Below are positions 10,724-22,348 of a stretch of DNA of 64,000 nucleotides, in pieces. The notes under the pieces were generated by a model that was not told where the DNA came from, made no database searches, and saw nothing but the letters and a program-made list of their open reading frames with translations. Made by a program: the position numbers and the translations under genes. Source of the DNA: Pyrenochaeta sp. MPI-SDFR-AT-0127 (Eukaryota > Ascomycota > Dothideomycetes > Pleosporales > Cucurbitariaceae); NCBI GenBank assembly GCA_020747015.1, contig JAGTJM010000021.1:1-64000 (forward strand), read 5' to 3'. How positions within the stretch are numbered: position 1 is the stretch's first letter; each line of letters opens with the position of its first letter.

Positions 10724-12656
10724 GTATCCACCAAACTGTGTGCTCTTTCCAAAGCGTCTCGTTAAGTGATTCTCCGGAATACATCGCTATCTCCTACGCC
10801 CGGGAGGACCCAAATGTAGTAGCAAGACTGCCCTGAGATGACGGGATATTCCTCACTCAGCCCCGCGCACTTTCAAACTTATTTAACTCCTTGCATGTGC
10901 AATTTAAAACTTTCAGGGTGTGGATAGATGCTCTTTGTATCAATCAGAAGAATCCCGTCGAAAAAGGCCATCAAGTAGGCATGATGGGTAACGTGTACAG
11001 CTCTGCGTTGAAAGTGCTAGTGTGGCTTGGTGAAGGGACAGCGGACACTGCATTAGCCTTCCAATTCATGGCTGTTCGGGGTCTACAAAGTCTCCATGTA
11101 GATGGCGAACAACGCTTCGACGAGGCCCAAGCCGTTGAATCGAGAAGTAGGGAGAGCGCTTCCGAAAAATCGGACGATGTGCTTCAGGCAGTTCTAATGG
11201 CTCTTTGGGACTTGCTTGAGAGACCTTGGTTTCGACGCGTATGTGTCATTCAAGAAGTCACATTGGGCAGCAACGTTTTTGTTCTTTGTGGCAATGACCT
11301 GATACCATTCAGTAGCCTCCAAAAGGGAATTCTATCGTTATGGGTAGCTCGAGGTGCAGAATCCATGTTCGACACCGGAGAGCCTGCCTATCAATCCCAC
11401 TAGTGTGCTAGCAGTCTCTTCGAAACCCGAGAAATATTCAAAGCTTCAGATTCTTGCGGCATAAGATACGAGAGGCTTCTTGAATCAATCTTCCATTGTC
11501 TGGCGTCCGATAGCCGAGACTTTGGATTTCCCCTCCATGGAATCGTCATGGAAACTGATGTGCTCTTAAAACCAGACTATACAACGTCGACTGAATCTGT
11601 CTTTCGGAGAACCAGCTGCAGGATTATTATGCCAGGGGAAGTCGTTAGACCTGCTCGCTCTATCTGGGACTGGCAGAAGGGATAACTACGTGGACTTGCT
11701 GTCTTGGGTTCCTGATTTTCGGTAGAATTTGTTCTCAGAGCCACTATGGACTAGCGATAAGGCGAGATGGCAAGCTGGGGGCGAGTTGCAAAGACAGCCG
11801 GTGATCACTCTAGAAGGGATGCTAAGTGTCAACGCTATCAAGTTCGACAAGGTCGCCGTTCAAAGGCCTCATATCGAGGTTTCATCGTTTAGAGATCTAC
11901 GAGATGCTTTTGGCTCTCTTCTAAAAATGGGTAACAGGGTGAATCCTTATCGATCGGGTGACTCATAGCTTGATGTCGTCTGGATGTCTCTGATAGAGGG
12001 CCTTGATGATAAAAATAGTCCTGTTAAACCTGAGTTTGTTCAAAACTTCTATAATCTGCAAAGGCTTTTGGACACAATACCATGGAAAGCACAGAACATC
12101 ACCAAGAATCCGTACTTGCGAACTTTGAGTCTCCACGCCGACGGAGAATGAACATTCACAACCTCTCGTGGTTACCTATGCATGGCAAACCCTGCGGTGC
12201 GGGTTCGTGATATTGCTTGTGTAATACAAAGTTGCAGAACCCCTCTCATTTTACGCCGGTACCCATACGTTCTGCCAGGACTTTTGAACCAGACCATAGA
12301 GGCTCAGTATACAATTATTTGGGTGGTCGTATATTCACGGAACCATCCACGGTCAGGGTCTGAGTGAAGGTTACAAAGCCGGAACCGTTATACTATGATA
12401 ATTCAATTGCCTCCCTCACAGACATAGGCATCTGTGAGCTCTGAATATAACCCGCCTGAACATGGTCAAAGAACGGGGAGTGCTACGTGGATGGGTCTGA
12501 CATCTTTCTGTTACTTCATGGATGTAGTGCGAGATCTGAGGAAGCAGAATTCACACTGTATATCCCAAAGCAAACGGATTTGTTTCGGCAGATCCAAGTT
12601 GAAGATAACGCAGTTTCTGTTCGCTGCTGTGAGTTAGGGTTATGCCTTCACTAGCA
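10724..12656 (+). pseudogene. Heterokaryon-incompatibility (HET) domain protein relic
   Basis: Nearly the whole length of a HET protein can be followed. The HET start is SPEYIAISYAREDPN (10771 on). The core motif RVWIDALCINQKN (10912 on) is followed by VYSSALKVLVWLGEG, RPWFRRVCVIQEV, LKPDYTTSTESVF, LLALSGTGRRDNYVDLLSWVPDF, a C-terminal RDIACVIQSCRTPLILRR and GECYVDGSDIFLLLHG. The frame is broken by in-frame stops at 10834 (TGA), 11401 (TAG), 11723 (TAG), 11966 (TAG) and 12149 (TGA). There is a frame change near 11640 and another between 12367 and 12478. HET proteins trigger cell death on contact of unlike individuals; this copy cannot be functional. Confidence 0.85.
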
Positions 12657-14205
12657 CGCTACAAGTATTTCCATTCATAGACAGAGGTGTGTACCTTGTT
12701 GGGCTTGCACACGGCCACTCAGATGTCACGGAAATTAACCTTCTCTCCTGATACTAAGAACTTTAAATTCCTCTTCACAATATACTCACATACATTATTT
12801 GCCTCCATTGTCCGCCAAACAGAACAATGTCACAAACTGGCCGGCTAGTATAATCCAGGCCTGCGTCACGTATCTTCGCGCCGGCAAGCGTTTTCAGACA
12901 AAGAAGCCGCACATGTGTCACCGCGAGCCGCCTCCTGGCCTGTTAAGGAAGTTTTCTTATTCTCTACTCCGGCACCAACATAACTGAAGGGCATTCGAGG
13001 GCTTGATCACTGCTCATTCAAACGTGATAGCCTTGTAGTTCTGAAGCACATATCGAAGTATGAGCAAGAACTACACATTGATCAAGCAGAGACGTCGCCC
13101 CTAGACGACCTCATTGGGTATATCGGCGAAGTGCAGAAGGTGGTCAAAGCGTATCTTAGCACTGAGCAGGCCATTTGCTTTTACTGAAGGGTACTATATT
13201 TATTTTTAGCTGCGTTTGAGGTAAACTCAGTGGACTACTAACGAGGAATAGTTCCGAAATGCACACAAGAATGGCAGAATCGAGAATGTCTATCTTAATG
13301 ACCATGAGCGCAATTTCAGAGCAAGGCCGATCCTGCCAGCATGCATGGAACACTCGGATGGGCAAACGCATGTATGCTAGCTGTAATATAAAAGCAACAC
13401 TGGCAATAGCTTTGCAAATCTCTCACTAGAGGGAGGTTGATTGACTCTCAACGCATACTTATTGCAGCATGAGCTGGAGAAGGCGAATACTGGAGTATGA
13501 ATAGTGCAGATTATCGAATAAGGCATTCTGGAGCGTAGCAATGTTCAGGCTCGCCACTATCAGCGCTTGGTACTCTGTGCGGTTAACAGGCATGGCGAGC
13601 ACTTCGCCCAAGATTATGATCATTTCGAGTACCGATCGACTGATGAAGCGTGTGGGAAGACGTGTTACAAGTAAACTAGAGCTAGAGAACTCTCCACGCG
13701 TCGATGGCTAGAGTCACCGTTAAATTGGCGACTTAAGGTTTGTAAAGCAGCGTAAGCCAGCCAGTTAAAGAAAACAGCAAATTTGACCCAACAGTGTTTT
13801 CTTTTGCGTTTGTTGGCCGTGAACTACAACGTTGTCCTTCGCAAGTCGATCCGATAGCAATCGTATGGAAACTTCCCCATTACTGGCCAGACTCTGAGCT
13901 ACGGCTACGACGAAGTTCGCAGCGTGTTCGGGGTCACTTTCACGGTTATTAAAGTCTGCATGTTACTCCGGCAACACCGTCCAAAAATGCCCCGGTCGAG
14001 AAGCAATCGTAGCCTCGATCACAGAATTGTATCGCAATCATATTTCAGCTTATTCATCATCCACACGTGATCTTTAATCCGTAACAATCCATCTCCACAG
14101 TCCGAGCAATTTACTGTCTTATTATCACGTATGCAACATGCCTGAAGCCTGGCCAGCAACAAAACATGTTTTCCGCCCATGCACGCTCCTACCGTGTTAC
14201 CTTGC
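12657..14205. other. Gene-free interval with short coding relics
   Basis: No intact gene. A 62-codon plus-strand open segment at 12992-13186 reads as plausible former protein, with helix-like heptads around LVVLKHISKYEQELHID; the family is unknown. On the minus strand, about 13770-14020, a further open run (NFVVAVAQSLASNGEVSIRL) may be another relic. Neither could be assigned. Confidence 0.35.
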
Positions 14206-14515
14206 TGTTTGCGATGACCTTAATTAAAGCTTCACCTTGCGGGTAGGCCCGCGGCGAAGATCGAGTTCGGTTTGGAAGAGTGTACAGACTGTTATTCCTC
14301 AGGAAATAATACCCAGGATGTTGCTTCGGGAACCGAACTCCTTGCCAGATGGCTGATCTCCACTGACAATAATTTGAGGAAAGTCGATGATATCGCGAAC
14401 ATCGCGATTGCGAAGTTTGTCAATCATTTCAAGCAACGCGGTTTGGTTCGATGTCAGAAGCTCATCGAAAATTGACGAAGGAGGAGTGCGAGAATATCAC
14501 CGAAACTGATGTGTT
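14206..14515 (-). pseudogene. Dynamin-type GTPase N-terminal fragment, frameshifted
   Basis: Reading down from about 14515, one frame gives LLTSNQTALLEMIDKLRNR, then DFPQIIVSGDQPSGK, the P-loop region of fungal dynamin-related (Mx-like) GTPases, where the usual form is PQIIVxGDQSSGKSSVLEAI. A frame change within SGK-S leads to a second frame, SSVPEATSWVLFPEE, that ends at a stop. A third frame recovers LFQTELDLRRGPTRKVKL, equivalent to the switch-region segment TRFATELILRR. No later GTPase motif could be followed. The fragment is clearly non-functional. Confidence 0.65.
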
Positions 14516-14706
14516 AAGCCAGCCAATGATGTTCAGGAATTTCAGGTTATAAAATCTACCCATGGACCAACTAGCGTGTGCGTTGTCACTGTAGCAAGGT
14601 TCTCATTCCTAGGGCGTTAGAAGGTTAGGGCTCTATGAGGAGGATGGGAAATCCACGCACTGTACGAGCTTCTACAGCCGATCATCACATGCTGCTGGCA
14701 TTAGAG

Positions 14707-15414
14707 TTACTTCAAAGGCTCATCCAATGGTAACGCGCGAGTTACCTCCGAGACGGGGTTTGTTTGCCAATGCGACCAATTTATTGATCTGATCTTCCGT
14801 GGAGTAGTTGGGGAGCTAGTGAATGTATGATACGTCATAAGCTGACTGTCTAAAGTAGTATTAAAGATTTCGTTTGGAGTTTCGTTACTGGAATCTCCAT
14901 AAGCATGGCCTAAGAATTTTGTTATCCCCGCATTAAGCGACTCAATATTGCCCATTAGGGGACCAAGGTTCTAGTCTTCTGGTAAGAAATACTGAATTGT
15001 ATGACTGAATTCACCGTAACATTGGAAGTATTCAGCAAGCGTGGTATTAGATGCAGTCGCTCTAAAAGGAGTGTGCTAGATATGATTGCGACTGTCGATG
15101 AAACAAGGGCCTGTAACTTTGCCCGCAGTATTAGCTACGTTTGTGGCGTTGGAATAACAGCTTGGTGTGGTTCTATTGTAGATTCGACTAAAGTGGTCGT
15201 TTTTAACAAGCATTAACGAATCGTGCTAAATTTCGGCGTAAGTAGTGTTTTCGTTGAATTTATTATTCAGGCATCCGTGAAGAGAATGGATGCAGCATCT
15301 GCAGCATTGGAAGTTTTGCTGGTCAAGCTGGGGGCCAAAAGGCGTGAGATAGATACCAGATGATGTTAGCACAACTTGGTCGATTGTAGTAGAACCTCTT
15401 GAGTAATTTGACAT
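14707..15414 (-). pseudogene. Single-frame relic with three in-frame TAG stops, unknown family
   Basis: From ATG 15414 to a TAA at 14707 the frame is continuous for 236 codons, apart from TAG codons at 15228-15226, 15078-15076 and 14973-14971. The sequence has a Cys-rich patch (QCCRCCIH), several NxS/T sites (NYS, NRT, NATN, NTT) and GPCFIDSRNH, suggesting an extracellular protein. I do not recognise the family. There is no frame change, so substitution rather than insertion disabled it, or the stops mark an unrecognised exon structure. Confidence 0.45.
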
Positions 15415-16049
15415 GCTATATATATACTTCTAGGGTTAGAGTTAGCCTTGCCTTCTCCTCGGTAGACAGAGATTATCTGGATGTGGGAAATTTACTGCCC
15501 GTTAATGAACTTCACAATGTTGCACCTTGCTGATGTCGTGCCTCTCCCGTTGTGATTCCTACAGCTATTGATTCCATCTGTGCCCGAAGGCGCAGCAAGA
15601 TATTCGGGCCTTGTTAGTAGTCTTAAATGGCAAGGCTAACGTGCAACATAAATATAACGTGACAGGAATAATAGCTGTCGGCTGAAAGTCCCACATTACA
15701 ATCTTTTCAATTCCAAGTGTATGATGATATATTACAAATAGGGTACAACTAGACTTATGTCTAGACAAACGATAGCTCAGCGTGGTACCGCAGCTACCAT
15801 AAGCTAGGGATAGTAGAGGGCCCTTTGACGGGTGCTTAAATATGAAATGTTAAAGACTTCGGTTATTCGGAGTCTGTTAAGTACAAGATCTGCCACAGCA
15901 TGGCGCAGGAGGCAATGATATATTGTGATATATTTTCGCAGATTGACGACTTCAGAAAGTGCGGGTTGCGGGCACTTATCAAATTCTGGCATTGCTGCAG
16001 ATCTTAGAAGTCAAACTGAAAATCGCAGGGTAGTACTGATGAGACCTGC
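15415..16049. other. Gene-free interval
   Basis: Only short open frames without recognisable motifs. A degenerate TTAGGG-like run lies at about 15432. Confidence 0.4.
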
Positions 16050-17051
16050 TCACCACGTCAACCTCTCGCATTCAATCTTAAGAGCTTCTTTATTTGATAG
16101 CTGCTTTCGCATCCCCCTCATTGTTAATTCTTCCTGAAATGACACTTGCATTACGTAGTCCCACTCTGCCCTCTCATCAATCATAATCTGGACCTTGGCG
16201 TTTTCATCATTCGATAGCTTTGCAGAGCTAATGTCTGTCGCCACATAGCGGAGCAAGATATGCTTCAGACTCCGTAGCCTGCGGAATTCATCGCTACATC
16301 TTCGGTCTGGGGGCTGCCTGAACTTTCCTGTCTGGTCGCCGTGATGGAACTCCCGAAGCTAGTCTGTACGGCCAGTAGATGTGTCGGATTGCCATCTTCT
16401 CGCGGGTCCTGAGATTCTGCAGAAAAGCGGGAGATGCTTTAGCGTAATTTAAGCGCTTGTCCACAAACGCAAAAGAAGGCAGCTCGTAGAAGAGGAGCAT
16501 AGTTTCTGCGCGTAATTGTCGGCAAACGCGACGTAGAGCGAAGCGGCCATGGATGATAACGCACCGCCTTTTTCGCGTATCTATACCAACTTGGTCAAGT
16601 TGAACTCTTATTCAGCTGTTTATTCGATGCGGTACCAGCATTGGTAATATAGGTACCGATTGTGGTGAAGTGATGCACCGTTTTTATTTACCGTATTGCA
16701 TTCGAATTTGGCAAGGTTGAAGACTTCTATTGTGTAATTAGACAGGTCCGGGTAGGCGTAGATCTGGTTGCGGAGCTCAGCTGGCAGGTGCAACAGTGGG
16801 GAAGATATCGCATTATTCGTTAGGCTAGCTGATACTGTTCGTGCACTTGCTGTGGCTTGTGCGTTGTCCTGACCGTCTGGTCGAGCAGCCTTGTTCTCCG
16901 CACTTTTGGTCGTCCAGGAAGACGTCCCAGATTTGCGCAATGTAGCAGCTAGGTGTGATAAGAATGCCATTTTGTCATACCAGGATGAGTTCTTGGGGGA
17001 GCATATGTAGCACATGTCGCACAGCGGCTGCGCCTCCTTAACCAAGCGCAT
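16050..17051 (-). pseudogene. 2EXR / F-box-like protein relic
   Basis: On the minus strand the segment at 17051-16620 contains SPLLHLPAELRNQIYAY, the hallmark opening of fungal 2EXR (F-box-like) proteins. Downstream, in a second frame (16525-16294), follows LRRVCRQLRAETMLLFYELPSF, the usual continuation. A third frame (16256-16050) carries a charged helix-like stretch. The pieces are separated by frame changes and stops, so I read this as one decayed gene. An intact multi-intron gene is less likely because no splice pair restores the frame between the first two pieces. Confidence 0.6.
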
Positions 17052-17254
17052 CGGCGTTATGGTGGGGTTGTGTTGCGGGGTTTGACCATCAACTCGTGGG
17101 CGCGACCCTGACGCCTCAGCATTGCGATGATAGCTCGTACCTTATCAACCTGGCCAACAAACGACAGACCTCTAACTAGAGAGTGACATAGTGGCCAAAA
17201 AATCTATGTTATACGAGATATATACTATAGTGATCTTCATGATACCCAGAAGAC

Positions 17255-18330
17255 TTATACTACGACTCCTGTGACAATCGTGAATGTTGGCCTCTCAATG
17301 AATGCGTTCCAATACCCATTTTCTACCCTTTCATCATGTGGTAAAACTACATCTCCCCAACTCAATCTCATCCCCGCAGCTTCTGCGCAGCGCTGATATA
17401 CCTCCTTTCGAAATTGAAACACCTCGAATTCCACGACGGGTTCAGTCCTTGCCCGTACTTTCGCCACGACTCCAACCTCACTTCCAGTATCCGGAGCAAC
17501 ATAGTTCGGATCAAGAACGAGAACATCTATCCCATAGAACTCAATTCTAGTATCTGCCATCCTTGTATCATGCGTATTTGTTGTAATCCCAACAAACCTC
17601 CCATCCTGGCTTAGATTCTCGACGATGACTTTGAACATGTTGGTCAACTCTCTCTCTGTTCCTGCATAATCCAAGAACCATCCAGCGAACACAATATCAA
17701 ACTTGATATCATGCTGGATGGCTCCTGGAATACTGCAGTCTGCAACTCGAAAGCGCAAACTCGAGTGCGTGGATGAGGGGTAGGCTGCCATTGCGCCATC
17801 GACCATGGCGCTTGAAATATCGTATCCGTGGACGCTAGCGGCACCGAGGGAGGAAAGTAGGGCAGTATAGCGGCCTGTTCCGCAAGCAAGGTCTAGTAAA
17901 ACTCTGAGTTAGTGTCGTTACGAGCATGGACAAAGAAATATGGATATGAATCAACGTGGCTGTCGGGCAGGACGTAAGGAGATGCTAGCGAGCTGATCTG
18001 TTCGATCAAAAACTTTGTCGTTTTTGAGCAGAAAACGCGGGATAAAGAGATAGCATGTACTGGGAACATCACATTCTATCTTCAACATATGAAGCTGAAA
18101 CCCCAGTCATGTTCTTGATAAAATGCAAATCACATACCCATACAACGTTTTCCCCTGATGTTCCCCAGTGCTTTGATCACAGATGGTCGTTCCGGTTCTA
18201 CCGAGGGCAGTTCATGCACAAAATTATACTTTGTCCCGATTTGATCGTACTGTGTATTCTGCGTGCTTGTCGTCCCTTTCTCCCCCGATCTCTTTGGCTC
18301 GACTGCACCGATTTGCGCTAAATTTGTCAT
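17255..18330 (-). CDS. Class I SAM-dependent methyltransferase
   Basis: Two exons, 18330-18138 and 17892-17255, give 276 aa. The junction (donor GTATGTG, acceptor CTAG preceded by a CTAAC branch site) restores the first SAM-binding motif as DLACGTGRY. This is followed by the acidic motif-II loop (VHGYDISSAMV, about residue 86) and a motif-IV-like FDIVFAGWFLDYA. The N-terminal segment YDQIGTKYNFVHELPSVE is typical of small-molecule methyltransferases of fungal accessory metabolism. The substrate cannot be inferred. The 245-nt intron is unusually long for this window and could hide a small extra exon, although phase and protein sequence are continuous without one. No biosynthetic partner is adjacent. 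Confidence 0.85.
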
Positions 18331-20424
18331 TGTAAAAGTGGGTTTACAACTCAGAGGGTAGCTCGATATTGAATGCAGTAATTTAATAGCTGGGTCAAAG
18401 GATTAGAAGAAGGCCGATATGTTTGATTCTCGCTATGATCAAAGCAGAGAAGTGATATATACCACCCATATTCCTCACAATAGTCCATGCTTTAGGAAAG
18501 TCTTTTCGGACCCTATGCTTGCCATCCGGATCACCCACCCCTTTGCATCAAAGACATACACGAATCACCAATCACTAGCTTCGCATAAGGTTTAACAATC
18601 TTATCACAGCGGTACTTTGAGCGCACGCTCAAGAGCACATCGTAAACAATATAACCATAGTTTCAGGTTACAACCCTAAGTAGCTAGCAATGATCTGGAA
18701 GTGGGAAAGACACACTAGCAGAGCGGAGACTGATCTCAGATTCTGCGCTGGTAGCTAAGTACGCCGCGAAGTCGAACTGGAACACTATCCGCTTCTCAAG
18801 CCAGCATTCATTATGGGTAGAACTTCCGGCCAGGGTATTCAATCGCTGCTTCACTCCATAATTTACGTCGAATCCTATCCTACGCGCGCTAACAGGTCCA
18901 AGTGCGCAGGGTGGGTGCCAACAAGATGATCAATGTGATGATCTGCGAGCGGACTACGTTCCTGCTGAAGCAGAAGCCGCCGATACCTGCAATCACCCAT
19001 TCAGGGCCATAAAGATTCAAATACTAGTGCGCATCACTAAGGTCATGAAACCAGAGGTAAATGAGGGGTGCGTTCGTGTGCGCTGCACAACCTTGATGGG
19101 ACCAGTAAGAGTTCTCCGCATAAGGCGGCGGAGCTGCGAAGCGCACACCTTGCTCGTATCCAGCGATGCCTGCTCGATTGTCTATGCAACCCGCAAAGTG
19201 AGCTACTAATTCACTACTACCAAAGCGCCGAACTAGTGCGGTCATTTCACCCAGAAGCAGGGGTGTAGCGAGGGGCGGCAGAGCAGTAGTGCTTCCGCGA
19301 CGGACCGCTCCCGTACCGAGGAAGGGCCGGTTCGCGCCTCCGCAAATGGACACTTACTAGATAAGATTAGTGCTATCTTAGCCTGCTCCCTCCGGGCGTT
19401 AACCTCCCTTGGCTGTTCGGCCATCTTCTTCATTACCTGCATAGGCGTAAAGAGGCCCAAATGACGTGCTACACCACCAGCGTATGATGTGATTTCATGA
19501 ACAACCAGCAGCATTCGTCACACACTGGGAAATGCTCGTGCAAATATTGGCGAACTCTTGGTTTGCGCAATTGGGTGACAGTTTGCTCGGCGTACACAGG
19601 ACTTGATCTCCGAGCAATACATCTCACATGGCTTGAGTTGCACAAATATGACTAGCCTGAAGAATGGCGCATGTTAAAGTTGTAGTCGTTCGGTCGTTTG
19701 GTCTAACCGACATAGGTCCTGATTGTTCAACATTGACCGGAGGCGCGCTTAGAGTGGTATTGTGGATATATCTGAAACTCGAAATTGTTTTAAAGCCCGT
19801 GCAAATCATACGTTTATAGAATTACTTTCTGAGAGCACTTCATTGGCACCGCAAAACTAGTCCTGCAATCCCGAGTCTCTTCATTCTATGTCGCATGTCG
19901 TCATTTCAGCCAAGGTGCAATACCTCGCGAACTTTAAACTTCGCTATTTCTATCGGGCATACGTCACTGTATACGATGAGATGCAGCGGTATGATCCGTC
20001 GGCGCTATTCCTCAGCCACGAGAGTTTATTTGCGCTGAGCCCATTGTGTTATATACGAGACCTGAAGCAGGCACTCCCATCCAGTATTTGACAGCTGAGC
20101 ATGCTCCATACGTAAGGAAACGCTTCGACATTGCAGGTGTCGTATAGGTATGTTGCATGTAACCTAACACAATGAAATGGAACCTCAATTTACATGTAGA
20201 TCTTCCTCTACTAATTCTCTTTACATAGGTAACTAGATCGTGTTTGGCGTGCTGAGTAAGCTGGACCGAGTTTAGTGTCTTTGCAATACAACCTTGTCCA
20301 ACTTACATCAATTCAAGTATCAACAATCAGGTAAACGGTACGGAAACTCCCAAACCTTACCAGACAGTGATCGAACCCCTCAAACAATTCTTTTTCTAGT
20401 GTCAGCTGCCTTATCAGTAAAATC
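18331..20424. other. Gene-free interval
   Basis: Short open frames on both strands (for example 19024-19353 minus, 19888-20091 plus) show no recognisable motif. I see no gene. The last 150 bases before 20425 are the promoter of the flavoenzyme gene. Confidence 0.45.
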
Positions 20425-22348
20425 ATGAACAAATTTCCATCAAAGTTGTTACCAGCCCTGGTAGTAATGATATTGGCAATTGCGTGGAGTCTTCCAAGTC
20501 AATCATCATGCCGATACCTACCGACGGACACTGAGTGGCCATCTGATGTAGAGTGGAACGGATTGAATGACACAGTCAGCGGCCACCTGATGGCTACCGA
20601 GCCGCTTGCTGCGGTCTGCCATGGTGACAAATTCCAAGCCTCAAGATGCAAGGGCGTCAAAGATGAATGGATCAGCCCGTTATTCCAGTAAGCCTCAAGC
20701 AAAAGAATTTCCTGTTTCTATGGATTATCCTCTAGTATATATCTACACCCTCTTTTACTAGTTTCTCTGCATATAGCGCGCTTCCTGACAAGATACGATT
20801 AACAGTGAAAAATCTCCATCGTCTTTACTAGCTCCCTACTATCAAAACCAATCCTGTGACCCCTTTACTCCTCAATCAAAGCCCTGCGAGTTAGGAAACT
20901 ACGTGGTATACTCTATCAACGCTTCTTCAACAGCCGATGTAGCCGCCGGAATCAAATTCGCCAAAGAAAAGAACGTCCGTTTAGTCATTAAAAATACAGG
21001 GCATGAGTGAGTAAACATAATCTTCTAAGAATTTCTATGCAATTGTTTTTCATAGCTAATGTAAAATCCTACAACTTCCAGTTTCTTAGGAAGATCTACA
21101 GGCACTGGTGGTCTAAGTATCTGGACCCATAACCTTAGAACAATCGAGTTTTTACCAGCATATACAAGTCCGGCTTACAACGGCACAGCGATGAAGATGG
21201 GAGCAGGGACACGAGCATTCGAGGCAATAGATGCCGCTCACAAGAATGGTGTGCAGGTTATAACAGGATTTTGTCCTACTGTCGGGATAATTGGTGGTTT
21301 CCTACAAGGCGGTGGCTCTGGACCGCTGGCTTCTTTCAGAGGGCTAGCAGCCGACCAAGTCCTTGAGTTTGAAGTTGTCACGGCAGCGGGAGACTTAGTT
21401 GTAGCAACCCCAGAAAAACACTCCGACCTTTACTGGGCACTGAGCGGCGGAGGTGGAGGCACTTACGGGGTAGTGGTTTCTGTTACTCTTCGTGTCTTTG
21501 AAGATGGTATGATAGGAGGTGCGGTCTTGGCCTTCTCACGCGAGAATGTTTCAACACACGACCTCTACGACATTTTGGGGCATTTGTTCGATGTTGTCCC
21601 CTCACTTATCGACTCCGGTGTGCAGCTTGGATGGCAGATAACCAAAACTTCGTTCGAGTTAGGTCCCGTAACTGCCCCAGGATTCACGGTCCATGGACTA
21701 CGTCAAGCACTGGAACCATTTACATCGAGACTAGAATCCGCGGGAATTAAGTATAAGCTCAACGTCACTTCCATGCCCAGCTACAAGACTCATTTCGAGA
21801 CATACTTGGGTCCTTCACCAGCGGGTCGCTACAACGCCAACGCAATGCTCGGTTCGAGACTTATTCCTCGAGGCTCTCTTACAATAAATCGAACCGCCTT
21901 GATTGACATGACGCGGAGTATTACAGAGAATAGCTCAACCTTTATTGTCTTCCTCGCAGCCAATGTCACTAGATCAACAAGTAAACAGCCTGTTGCCGAC
22001 AACGCAGTCTTGCCTCAATGGCGAGATTCCGCAATTCACGCTCTTGCAACTCTAATATGGGACTTCGATATTCCTCAGAAAGAGATGCTAGCTCGGCATG
22101 CCGAATTGCTTGATCATGTTGTACCGCAACTTAGAGCTGTAGTCCCTGGGAATGCTGGAACTTATCTAAACGAGGCTGAGGTTGACATTCAAAATTGGAA
22201 GGACGATTTCTTTGGGGCAAATTACAATAGGCTACGACACATTAAGAAGTTCTATGACCCGAACGACTTGTTCTATGCAGAGTACAGTGTGGGCAGCGAC
22301 TCTTGGTATAGAGCTTCGGACGGGCGCTTGTGTCGAACACAAGATTAA
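20425..22348 (+). CDS. Secreted FAD-linked oxidoreductase (BBE / isoamyl-alcohol-oxidase type)
   Basis: Three exons, 20425-20687, 20806-21006 and 21082-22348, give 576 aa. A signal peptide (PALVVMILAIAWSLPSQSS) leads the mature protein. The PCMH-type FAD domain contains NTGHD, whose His is the usual 8-alpha-histidyl FAD attachment site; intron 2 splits this motif. It also contains GFCPTVGIIGG, whose Cys is the likely second (6-S-cysteinyl) FAD attachment, making this a bicovalent flavoenzyme of the VAO/BBE superfamily. GGGGGTYGVV and a C-terminal BBE motif (NDLFYAEYSVGSDSW) complete the domain. The N-terminal DTEWPSDVEWNGLN and SCxY pattern match isoamyl-alcohol-oxidase relatives. It probably oxidises an alcohol or carbohydrate outside the cell or in the secretory pathway. 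The gene appears fully intact. Confidence 0.9.

Noticed and set aside
15770..15800. tRNA A-box-like TAGCTCAGCGTGGTA
   Set aside because: No B box or paired stems follow within tRNA distance.
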